From an uncultured Erysipelotrichaceae bacterium (GTDB lineage: Bacteria > Bacillota_I > Bacilli_A > Erysipelotrichales > Erysipelotrichaceae): a stretch of 18,522 nt of DNA. Of the stretch, positions 8,192 to 14,880 are shown in pieces. The notes beneath the pieces were generated by a model. That model saw only the letters and a list, made by a program, of their open reading frames with translations, searched no databases and was not told where the DNA came from. The position numbers and the translations under genes were made by a program. The first letter of the stretch is position 1; the number at the start of each line of letters is the position of its first letter. The stretch is taken from the NCBI GenBank assembly GCA_902796465.1, contig CADBPK010000008.1, positions 1-18,522 of the forward strand, read 5' to 3'.

Positions 8192-8218
8192 ATGAAAAAG
8201 GTGCTACTCGAATACTAG
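8192..8218 (+). CDS. Possible 8-codon leader peptide
   Basis: ATG at 8192 opens an 8-residue frame (MKKVLLEY, stop TAG 8216-8218) preceded by a perfect AGGAGG (8178-8183) at 8-nt spacing. It could be a translated regulatory leader peptide. However, its sequence is fully used by hairpin b of the structured RNA, so the AGGAGG and ATG may be coincidental parts of the RNA fold. No rare-codon or amino-acid run points to classical attenuation. Confidence 0.25.
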   Translation: MKKVLLEY

Positions 8219-8415
8219 TAACCGTTTCCATCAGAGATATGCAGAGATCTCGTTGGAAACGAGAGAAAAAAAGATTCAAAGCAGAAAGTGAAAGTCTGCA
8301 TGAGGGCAGACCAATGGACAAATCAATCTGACAATTGAATAGCTTTACCAAATCAGCGAAAGCTGATATGAATGAAATGCAAATTTCTGAACATTAGAAG
8401 AAAAAAATGAATAGA

Positions 8416-8450
8416 GAAATCCCGGGTAGATATATCCGGGATTCTTTCTT
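8416..8450 (+). terminator. Rho-independent terminator or attenuator upstream of the GH1 gene
   Basis: AATCCCGG (8418-8425) pairs perfectly with CCGGGATT (8436-8443) around a 10-nt loop, followed by CTTTCTTTA. The U-tract is interrupted by C, so termination may be partial. It ends the structured RNA. If the RNA is a leader, it would be the attenuator controlling the GH1 gene 28 nt downstream. Confidence 0.75.
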
Positions 8451-8456
8451 TATAAT
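8451..8456 (+). promoter_or_regulatory. Possible -10 box of the GH1 gene
   Basis: A perfect TATAAT lies directly after the terminator U-tract, 21 nt before the GH1 start codon, leaving room for a short leader with AAAAGGAG. No convincing -35 or extended -10 is present, so it may be fortuitous and the GH1 gene may instead depend on read-through of the terminator. Confidence 0.35.
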
Positions 8457-8477
8457 AGAAAAAAAGGAGTATTCATA

Positions 8478-9893
8478 ATGAGCAGATTTCCGAAAGAGTT
8501 TTTGTGGGGAGCTTCTTCTTCGGCTTTTCAGATCGAAGGCGGCTGGGACGAAGACGGAAAGGGCATGAGTGTTGCCGATTTCAATTCATTCAAGCGTTCA
8601 GACAAGCAGGCAGATACCAAAATTGCCAGTGATTTCTACCACCATGTGGAAGAAGATATTGCCCTGATGGCTGAGATGGGAATGCAGATATACCGTTTTT
8701 CCCTGTCCTGGAGCCGGATCATTCCGGACGGTGACGGGGAGATCAATGAACAGGGGCTTGCGTTCTATGACAAGGTGATCGACTGCCTGAAGGAACATGG
8801 CATACAGCCGTTTGTAACGCTGTATCATTTTGACCTGCCGTATGCGCTGGCAGAAAAGTACAATGGCTGGGAAGACCGCCGATGCGTGGATGCATTTGAC
8901 CGTTTTGCCCGGGCATGTTTCAAACGATACGGTGACCGTGTCAAATACTGGCAGGTGATCAATGAACAGAATCTGATGATCCGGGTGGATGAAAGAATGA
9001 ACATCACCGAACCGGATCCGTGGGAAGCTGACAGACAGCGGGCACAGATGGATTATCATATGTTCCTGGCGCATGCGCTGGCAGTAAGGGCATGCCATGA
9101 ACTCGTTCCGGACGGAAAGATCGGCCCGGCTGTATCTTCGACCTGCACATATCCGCTGACGAACAAGCCGGAGGACGTATGGGCGGCGAAGATGAACGAC
9201 TATATGAAAACAGTCTACTGCCTGGATATGCACTATTACGGAAAGTATTCCGGACTGTACATGCGGTATCTGAAAGAAAGGAATATCGTACCTGTCACGC
9301 AGCCGGGTGATGAAGAGATCCTGAAGGACGGCAGACCGGATTATATCGCTTTGAATTATTACCGGACATTGTGCGCAAGTTATCTGCCGGCAGATGATGA
9401 ACATCCGGCAGGATCCCGTGCATACCGCGGCAACGAAGTCGACTTTGACCAGTACGGCTGGTGCCGGGATGAGCGCAACGAGAACCTGAAAGCCAGTGAA
9501 TACGGCGCCCAGATCGATCCGATGGGACTAAGGATAGTACTGAATGATTATTACAGCCGCTATCATCTGCCGCTGCTCATAACGGAAAACGGACTGGGTA
9601 TGGCAGATACCCTGACGGAAGACGGCAAAATACATGATGACTACCGGATCGATTATCTGCGTGCCCATATCCAGGCATGTGCGGACGCGATCGAAGACGG
9701 AGTGGATCTGATGGGGTATTCCCCATGGTCATTTGAAGATCTCCTTTCAAGCCATCAGGGCTTCCGCAAACGCTATGGATTTGTATATATCAACCGTGAG
9801 GATATGGATCTCAAAGATCTGGCCCGCATCCGCAAGGACTCCTTCTTCTGGTATCAGAAGGTGATCCGCACAAACGGGGAGGATCTTGACTGA
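8478..9893 (+). CDS. GH1 glycosidase, likely 6-phospho-beta-glucosidase
   Basis: 471 aa, normal for glycoside hydrolase family 1, cytoplasmic. Visible: N-terminal FLWGASSSAFQIEGGWDEDG, acid/base Glu163 in INEQN, nucleophile Glu370 in LLITENGLG, and the C-terminal aglycone region GYSPWSFEDLL. Residues Ser424, Lys431 and Tyr433 reproduce the S-x6-K-x-Y spacing that binds the 6-phosphate in 6-phospho-beta-glucosidases and 6-phospho-beta-galactosidases, which favours a PTS-imported disaccharide-phosphate as substrate. That specificity is an inference. No PTS component or BglG-type antiterminator is in the window, so the transporter must be elsewhere. AAAAGGAG lies 8 nt before the ATG. Expression may depend on the upstream structured RNA and terminator. 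A bidirectional terminator follows. Confidence 0.9.
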   Translation: MSRFPKEFLWGASSSAFQIEGGWDEDGKGMSVADFNSFKRSDKQADTKIASDFYHHVEEDIALMAEMGMQIYRFSLSWSRIIPDGDGEINEQGLAFYDKVIDCLKEHGIQPFVTLYHFDLPYALAEKYNGWEDRRCVDAFDRFARACFKRYGDRVKYWQVINEQNLMIRVDERMNITEPDPWEADRQRAQMDYHMFLAHALAVRACHELVPDGKIGPAVSSTCTYPLTNKPEDVWAAKMNDYMKTVYCLDMHYYGKYSGLYMRYLKERNIVPVTQPGDEEILKDGRPDYIALNYYRTLCASYLPADDEHPAGSRAYRGNEVDFDQYGWCRDERNENLKASEYGAQIDPMGLRIVLNDYYSRYHLPLLITENGLGMADTLTEDGKIHDDYRIDYLRAHIQACADAIEDGVDLMGYSPWSFEDLLSSHQGFRKRYGFVYINREDMDLKDLARIRKDSFFWYQKVIRTNGEDLD

Positions 9894-9918
9894 ATATCTG
9901 TCTCCTCAGACAATTCTT

Positions 9919-9963
9919 AAAAAAACTGAAAACAGTATGACCTTGATCATACTGCTTTTTCTT
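9919..9963. terminator. Bidirectional Rho-independent terminator between GH1 and P-type ATPase genes
   Basis: CAGTATGA (9933-9940), CCTTGA loop, TCATACTG (9947-9954) form a perfect 8-bp stem. On the plus strand CTTTTTC follows. On the minus strand TTTTCAGTTTTTTT follows (from 9919-9932). It therefore suits both convergent genes. Confidence 0.88.
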
Positions 9964-9975
9964 GTTCATAAGTCT

Positions 9976-12105
9976 TTACTGCCCGGGTTTCCTGTGAAAT
10001 GTCAGTGCTGCGCAGAGAAGCGAACAGCCGGCAGCGAGCAGGGGCAGGAAAACGGGCGGAATAAACGACGGCAGGAAAGCGCCGAACATCGCTGCCGCAA
10101 CGGCGTGATACATCAGCACAGACAGCTGGTACTGCTGAACGGCAGTGTTTGTTGTCTGGGAGATCCGAACAGCTTCCTTAAGGTCACTCAGACGGTTTCT
10201 GGTCAGGAGTACATCCGCATCATCCCGGTCGATGCCGGCACCGGCATTGATCGCGACCGCAGTCGAGGTATTTTTGCGCAGGTCACGCATTCTGCCGCCG
10301 GAAACCAGTGCGGTCAGGGAGCCGTCCTCTTCCAACCCGGCAAGCAGTTTTTGTTTCTGTTCTTTATCTGCATTATGGATCACGTTCTCCAGACGCAGTT
10401 TACCGGCAAGATATGCGGATTCACATGCTTCACCTTTTGTGAAGACCCTGATCTCCGTCTCGTTTTCCCGGGCAAAGGCAAGGAAGCTTTCCGCGTCTGT
10501 CAGGATCATCTTCCTGACAGCGATGATGCCGCACAATGACTGGCTGTCCAGGAAAAACAGGACCTGTTTTCCGTCTGCTTTCAGCTGTTCCGCTGTTTCT
10601 TTCCATTTATCAAAGGGAATACCTTCCGCTGTCATCTGATCTTCCTTCAGAACACGGAAATCCCTGTTCTGGCTTTTCCTTCTCCGGCGGTTGAACTGCC
10701 GGAAGGAACCGGCATCGACATGCACGATACTGCGGGTTTTCAGATAGCGGGCAACAGCTTTGCCGACCTGGTCTTCAGACTTGCTTTCCAGGGCGTAGGC
10801 TACATATTCCAGGCGGGAAGGATCATCCGGATCCGCCGGTATGAAATCCGTCACTGTATATGCCCGGCTTGTCAGGGCATCATCCTGATCGATGACAAAT
10901 ACATCTGTTTTGCCGAGACTTTCAAGTGCCTGCACACTGCGGAAAAGGATATGTTTTTCAGCAGCGCTGCGGGCATTCTGCAGAACCGTATTGGCAGTGG
11001 CCTGCGAAAATGACAGAAGCGTTTCCGCACACAGAACGGATAATCCGGTACAGACTGCCGCAGTCATGTCAGGACGGATCATATACCATCCTGCAAGCGC
11101 AGCTGCGGCGCCGGCGATCATATAAAACGGAAGTGTTTTTCCGATGGTCTTCAGCGGGGAAGGGAAAGCACGGTCATTTGCGGTATTTTCCGCAAACAGG
11201 GCAAAATGCATGGCGGCGGTGTCGCTGCCGGTGTGTTCCGCCCGGATCTTGACGGATCCGCTGATGCATTTACTGCCGGCATAGACGGGTGAACCTTCTT
11301 TTTTTCTGACCGGTGTATTATTGCCCGTCAGGGCGGATTCATCCATCTCGCAGCTGCCGGAGAGAACGGTTCCGTCTACCGGTGAGATCTGTGTCGGACG
11401 CAGGATCAGGAGTTCATTTTCCCGGATATCTTCGAGGTGACGCATTTCCTCTGTATGTCCTTCATATACCAGGGCATCTGCCGGCAGGCGGGAGCTGCTT
11501 GTCTCAAAGACACTGCGGGAAATGTTTTTTTCCTGTTTTCCGCATATCTGTTCCGTCAGTTCAAAGACCAGCAGGATCACTGCGGCATACAGGAAATAAT
11601 ATGCCGGATTACCGCCGCTGATCCAGCGGATGAGGCCGCCGGTCAAGCTGCAGAGGAAAATGATGAGTTTGAGAATATACGGATATGGGTACGCGGCAAG
11701 TCTGCCGGTATATTTTTGGAGGACGCTGCGGGAAAGAAAAAGAGTTGCACACAATACCAGCAGGGAAAGAAGAGGAGACAGTGAAAACAGGGCACAGACC
11801 AGCAGGAGGAATGTCCCTCCCGCCAGAAACATGAGGGGCTTGTCATCGGAGGTCTCTTCATCTTCGGATGTCCGGATAAATGATTGGGAAGCACTGTGAA
11901 CTTCGTAGCCGGTCCTTCCGGCTGCTTCCCGGATCTCTGCCCGGGTGATCTTTTCCTCGTCGAATACGACCTGCATCGTGCCGGAAAGGATATCGATCTC
12001 AGCGGATTCAATGCCTTCCAAGGCCCGTACGGCGCGCAGGATGGTATCTGCGCTTGTCTGCAGATGCAGGTTGGTGACCACAAATGTTGCGGATGCTCTC
12101 TTCAT
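9976..12105 (-). CDS. Degenerate P1B-type (heavy-metal) ATPase relative, probably catalytically inactive
   Basis: 709 aa with the whole P1B architecture. It has an HMA-like N-terminal domain (residues 5-69), about eight membrane segments (near 92-125, 143-184, 324-366, 664-703), an actuator domain (about 205-320) and P/N domains (about 390-640). Key residues are lost throughout: HMA CxxC absent; TGE reads TGN (260-262); the ion-binding CPC position reads about TLL (362-364); DKTGTLT reads DQDDALT (406-412), keeping Asp but not Lys-Thr-Gly-Thr; SEHP reads SEDQ (443-446); TGD reads TKG; GDGxND reads SGGRMR (602-607). Pumping is therefore very unlikely. The open frame over the full length argues for selection or recent decay. 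The start at 12105 is chosen because the HMA domain begins there. The frame stays open to 12270 but that extension has no ribosome binding site. No clear ribosome binding site precedes 12105 either. Confidence 0.8.
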   Translation of the reverse strand: MKRASATFVVTNLHLQTSADTILRAVRALEGIESAEIDILSGTMQVVFDEEKITRAEIREAAGRTGYEVHSASQSFIRTSEDEETSDDKPLMFLAGGTFLLLVCALFSLSPLLSLLVLCATLFLSRSVLQKYTGRLAAYPYPYILKLIIFLCSLTGGLIRWISGGNPAYYFLYAAVILLVFELTEQICGKQEKNISRSVFETSSSRLPADALVYEGHTEEMRHLEDIRENELLILRPTQISPVDGTVLSGSCEMDESALTGNNTPVRKKEGSPVYAGSKCISGSVKIRAEHTGSDTAAMHFALFAENTANDRAFPSPLKTIGKTLPFYMIAGAAAALAGWYMIRPDMTAAVCTGLSVLCAETLLSFSQATANTVLQNARSAAEKHILFRSVQALESLGKTDVFVIDQDDALTSRAYTVTDFIPADPDDPSRLEYVAYALESKSEDQVGKAVARYLKTRSIVHVDAGSFRQFNRRRRKSQNRDFRVLKEDQMTAEGIPFDKWKETAEQLKADGKQVLFFLDSQSLCGIIAVRKMILTDAESFLAFARENETEIRVFTKGEACESAYLAGKLRLENVIHNADKEQKQKLLAGLEEDGSLTALVSGGRMRDLRKNTSTAVAINAGAGIDRDDADVLLTRNRLSDLKEAVRISQTTNTAVQQYQLSVLMYHAVAAAMFGAFLPSFIPPVFLPLLAAGCSLLCAALTFHRKPGQ

Positions 12106-12114
12106 AATAAGAAA

Positions 12115-12120
12115 ATTGTA
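12115..12120 (-). promoter_or_regulatory. Possible -10 box of the degenerate ATPase gene
   Basis: On the minus strand TACAAT lies 9 nt before ATG 12105, implying a leader of only about 3 nt. No convincing -35. An alternative further upstream is TTGACT-17-ACTATT on the minus strand within 12188-12216, with a poor -10. Tentative. Confidence 0.3.
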
Positions 12121-12206
12121 CTTCAAAACAGCCCGGGAAAAAACAGAAAAACAAAAACAGACGCTGTGAAAGGGGTTAAATACAGGAAAAATAGTCCGGT
12201 TATGGT

Positions 12207-12212
12207 TATAAT
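12207..12212 (+). promoter_or_regulatory. Possible -10 box of the pepP-xth operon
   Basis: Perfect TATAAT 60 nt before the start codon. No good -35 at 16-18 nt, so strength is unclear. Transcription would start near 12219, giving a leader of about 50 nt containing AAAGGAG at 12253-12259. Confidence 0.45.
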
Positions 12213-12263
12213 AGTCAATAGGGTTTACGGTTTTCAGAAATGAATGCCGTTGAAAGGAGTTAG

Positions 12264-12278
12264 CGGACATATTGTCCG
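12264..12278 (+). repeat. Perfect palindrome across the pepP start codon
   Basis: CGGACA (12264-12269), TAT, TGTCCG (12273-12278): a 6-bp inverted repeat whose centre covers the TTG start at 12272-12274, just after the ribosome binding site. It could be an mRNA hairpin that masks initiation or an operator for a dimeric repressor. Confidence 0.5.
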
Positions 12279-14089
12279 TATCAAAGACAATGGAAGTAAA
12301 AGAAAGAATCGCACGTCTGCGTGCACTGATGAAGGCAAAGAATATCGATGTTTATTATATTCCGAACGGGGATGACCATCTCTCGGACGAATATACGGCA
12401 GATTACTTCAAATGCAAATCATGGATGTCGGGGTTTTCCGGGGAATCCGGATGCACGATCGTTACTGAGAAGTTTGCCGGACTCTGGACGGACGGCAGAT
12501 ATTTTACGCAGGCGGAAGATGAACTGAAAGGAACCGGTGTAGAGCTGATGCGGATGCGTCAGGAAGGCGTACCGGATCCCCTGGATTTTCTGGTTTCGGA
12601 AACACCGGAAAACGGTGTGCTCGGTTTTGACGGGAAAGTCGTATCGGTTTCTGCCGCAAAGCATCTGGCAAAGCAGCTGGCGGAAAAGAACGCCGTGATC
12701 AAAATGGATGAAGATCTTGCCGGCATGGTATGGGGAGATGAAAGGCCGCCGATGCCGAAGGAAAAGATCTTTGTGCTGGCTAAAAAATATACCGGTGAAT
12801 CCGCAGAGGAGAGGATTGCCCGCGTACGTGAAGAAATGAAGAAAAACGGGGCTGATGTGCTGATCCTGACGGCACTGGAAGACCCGTGCTGGATGCTGAA
12901 TATCAGAGGAAATGACATCGAATGCACACCGGTCGTCTATGCTTTTGCGATGGTGACGATGCGGAAGGTATACTACTATGCCGATGCGGTAAAGATCACG
13001 CCTAAGACAGGAAAATACCTGGCTGATGCAGGCGTTACGGTCAAACCGTACAACGGTCTGGAGAAAGACCTGAAGAAACTGAAAAACAAAACAATCTGGG
13101 CAAATCTGAGACAGCTGAATGCCTATCTCGAATCACTGATCGATGCGTCCAATACCATAAAGAACGCACCTTCTCCTGTCGGAATGTTCCGGGCAGTCAA
13201 GAACAAGACGGAAATGAAATGCCTGCGCAACGCCCATGTCAAGGACGGCGTTGCCATGGTCAGATTCATCAAATGGGTGAAGGAGAATATCGGCAGGATC
13301 CCGATGAGCGAGATCAGCGCGGAGGATCATCTCTATGCTTTGAGAGCGGAAAGAAAGGATTATATCGAACCGTCCTTCCCGACCATTTCCGCCTATAAGG
13401 GAAACGCAGCCATGATGCATTACAGCGCTTCCCCGGAAACCAATGCACAGCTGTCGCCGGAAGGCTTCCTGCTGGTGGATTCCGGCGGAACCTATAAAGA
13501 CGGAACGACGGATATTACCCGCACCATCGCACTCGGACCGCTGAGTGATGATGAAAAACGGTATTATACGCTTGTCCTGAAAGGACATCTTGACCTGGCA
13601 AATGCGCGTTTCCTGTACGGTACGACCGGACAGAATCTGGATATCCTGGCGCGGGGACCGCTGTGGAATATCGATATCGATTACCAGTGCGGCACAGGAC
13701 ACGGCGTAGGCCATGTGCTCAGCGTCCATGAAGGTCCGCAGAGTGTCGGATGGGGCTTTACACGGATGCGTCCGGCCGTGAAGCTCGAAGAAGGCATGAT
13801 CGTCACGGATGAACCGGGCGTATATCTGCCGCGGGAACTCGGTGTCCGCATCGAGAACGAACTGCTCGTCAGAAAAGGCACGAAGAATTTCTACGGCCAG
13901 TTCATGTACTTTGAAAATGTAACGTATTGTCCGTATGAACCGGATGCGATCGACGTGAGTCTTCTGAATGAAGATGAGATCCGTCAGATCAATGAATACC
14001 ATTCAGCGGTATACGATATCCTGAGCCCGTATCTGGATGCGCAGGATCAGGAATGGTTAAAGAAAGAAACAAGGCGGATCGGAAAATGA
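12272..14089 (+). CDS. pepP: Xaa-Pro aminopeptidase (aminopeptidase P, M24B)
   Basis: 605 aa. A cytoplasmic metallopeptidase that removes an N-terminal residue preceding proline. It has the long three-domain form: two creatinase-like N-terminal domains, then a pita-bread catalytic domain from about residue 310. All five metal ligands are visible: Asp403 (LLVDSGG), Asp414 (DITRT), His477 (GTGHGVGH), Glu514 (TDEPGVY) and Glu528 (RIENE). The start is uncertain. TTG 12272 lies 12 nt after AAAGGAG (12253-12259), and the next candidate is ATG 12290, which is 30 nt after it, so TTG is preferred. The stop overlaps the exonuclease III start (ATGA, 14086-14089). It supplies free amino acids from proline-containing peptides, as does the PepV-like enzyme downstream. 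Confidence 0.92.
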   Translation: MSVSKTMEVKERIARLRALMKAKNIDVYYIPNGDDHLSDEYTADYFKCKSWMSGFSGESGCTIVTEKFAGLWTDGRYFTQAEDELKGTGVELMRMRQEGVPDPLDFLVSETPENGVLGFDGKVVSVSAAKHLAKQLAEKNAVIKMDEDLAGMVWGDERPPMPKEKIFVLAKKYTGESAEERIARVREEMKKNGADVLILTALEDPCWMLNIRGNDIECTPVVYAFAMVTMRKVYYYADAVKITPKTGKYLADAGVTVKPYNGLEKDLKKLKNKTIWANLRQLNAYLESLIDASNTIKNAPSPVGMFRAVKNKTEMKCLRNAHVKDGVAMVRFIKWVKENIGRIPMSEISAEDHLYALRAERKDYIEPSFPTISAYKGNAAMMHYSASPETNAQLSPEGFLLVDSGGTYKDGTTDITRTIALGPLSDDEKRYYTLVLKGHLDLANARFLYGTTGQNLDILARGPLWNIDIDYQCGTGHGVGHVLSVHEGPQSVGWGFTRMRPAVKLEEGMIVTDEPGVYLPRELGVRIENELLVRKGTKNFYGQFMYFENVTYCPYEPDAIDVSLLNEDEIRQINEYHSAVYDILSPYLDAQDQEWLKKETRRIGK

Positions 14090-14847
14090 AATTTGTATCC
14101 TGGAATGTAAACGGACTGCGGGCCTGCATGAAGAAAGGCTTTGCGGAATTTTTCCGGGAAGCGGATGCGGATTTCTTTGCCCTGCAGGAAACGAAGATGC
14201 AGCCGGATCAGATGGAAGAAGCCATGCATTTTGACGGCTACCGGGAGTACATGAACAGCGCGGAAAAGAAAGGTTATTCCGGCACGCTGATCTATACCCG
14301 GCATGAACCGCTGTCTGTTTCCTATGAGATCGAAGGCGATGTCACGAAAGAAGGCAGGGTTATCACGCTGGAATATCCGGAGTTCTGGTTTGTCTGTGCC
14401 TATGTTCCCAATTCCAAGGACGGACTGAAGAGACTGGATTACCGGATGGAATGGGAGGAGATGCTGAAGAAGCATCTGTCTGCCCTCGATCAGATCAAGC
14501 CTGTCATCTACACCGGGGATCTCAACGTCGCACATGAGGAGATCGATATCCGCAATCCCCAGGCCAACCGCAGAAATGCCGGCTTTACGGATGAGGAAAG
14601 GGAAAAGTTCTCCCGTCTGCTGGATGCGGGATTTAAGGATACATTCCGTGAACTGTATCCGGAAAAGGTGCAGTATTCCTGGTGGAGTTACCGGTTTAAG
14701 GCAAGGGAGAGAAATGCCGGATGGAGGATTGATTATTTTGTCGTATCAGATCGATTAATGGATGCCGTAAGGAAATCGTCCATTCATGACCAGGTGCAGG
14801 GTTCGGATCATTGTCCCATATCATTGGAGATTGATCTGTCCCTGTAG
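14086..14847 (+). CDS. xth: Exonuclease III / AP endonuclease
   Basis: 253 aa, typical for the ExoIII/APE1 family. It cuts 5' to abasic sites in base-excision repair and degrades 3' ends of duplex DNA. Visible residues: Asn7 (SWNVNGLRA), metal-binding Glu35 (LQETKM), Asp145 and Asn147 (YTGDLNVAHEEID), the DNA-binding GWRIDYF segment, and the catalytic pair Asp241-His242 (SDHCP). The start at 14086 overlaps the pepP stop as ATGA. An in-frame upstream ATG at 14053 would add 11 charged residues not expected for the family. It is co-transcribed with pepP, with no terminator between them. The variant of the family (ARERNAGWRIDY) is the APE1-like one common in Firmicutes. Confidence 0.94.
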   Translation: MKFVSWNVNGLRACMKKGFAEFFREADADFFALQETKMQPDQMEEAMHFDGYREYMNSAEKKGYSGTLIYTRHEPLSVSYEIEGDVTKEGRVITLEYPEFWFVCAYVPNSKDGLKRLDYRMEWEEMLKKHLSALDQIKPVIYTGDLNVAHEEIDIRNPQANRRNAGFTDEEREKFSRLLDAGFKDTFRELYPEKVQYSWWSYRFKARERNAGWRIDYFVVSDRLMDAVRKSSIHDQVQGSDHCPISLEIDLSL

Positions 14848-14853
14848 TATAAT
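14824..14853 (+). promoter_or_regulatory. Probable promoter of the PepV-like gene
   Basis: TTGGAG (14824-14829), an 18-nt spacer, and a perfect TATAAT (14848-14853) that begins right after the xth stop codon. Start near 14860, with a leader of about 20 nt holding TGGAGGA (14868-14874). Confidence 0.6.
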
Positions 14854-14880
14854 AAAAATTGTATTTGTGGAGGAAATATC

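Larger units (their letters stand above)
8162..8450 (+). ncRNA. Candidate structured non-coding RNA, about 290 nt
   Basis: This fills the only gene-free stretch over 300 nt. By eye it folds as a multibranch RNA. A closing helix GTAAAG/CTTTAC (8162-8167 with 8343-8348) encloses hairpin a (GTACC 8173-8177 with GGTAC 8182-8186), hairpin b (GGT-gc-TACT 8200-8208 with AGTAACC 8217-8223) and, directly abutting, hairpin c (GTTTCCA 8224-8230 with TGGAAAC 8254-8260, plus inner GAGAT/ATCTC). Helix d follows (ATTCAA 8274-8279 with TTGAAT 8335-8340), containing GTCTGC/GCAGAC. Outside are two GNRA-capped hairpins (ATCAGC-GAAA-GCTGAT 8352-8367; GAAAT-GCAA-ATTTC 8374-8387) and a terminator. It may be a stand-alone RNA or a leader of the GH1 gene. 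I do not recognise the class. The raiA-motif RNA of Firmicutes is one known class worth testing. I saw no T-box, tmRNA, 6S, RNase P or SRP signature. Confidence 0.55.

Noticed and set aside
8162..8450. BglG/LicT antiterminator target or T-box leader
   Set aside because: No RAT-like sequence, no AGGGTGGNACC T-box core and no specifier loop could be seen. The fold is a different multibranch type.
12106..12270. N-terminal extension of the ATPase-like protein to ATG 12270
   Set aside because: The added 55 residues are not HMA-like, have no ribosome binding site, and cover the divergent promoter region of pepP.
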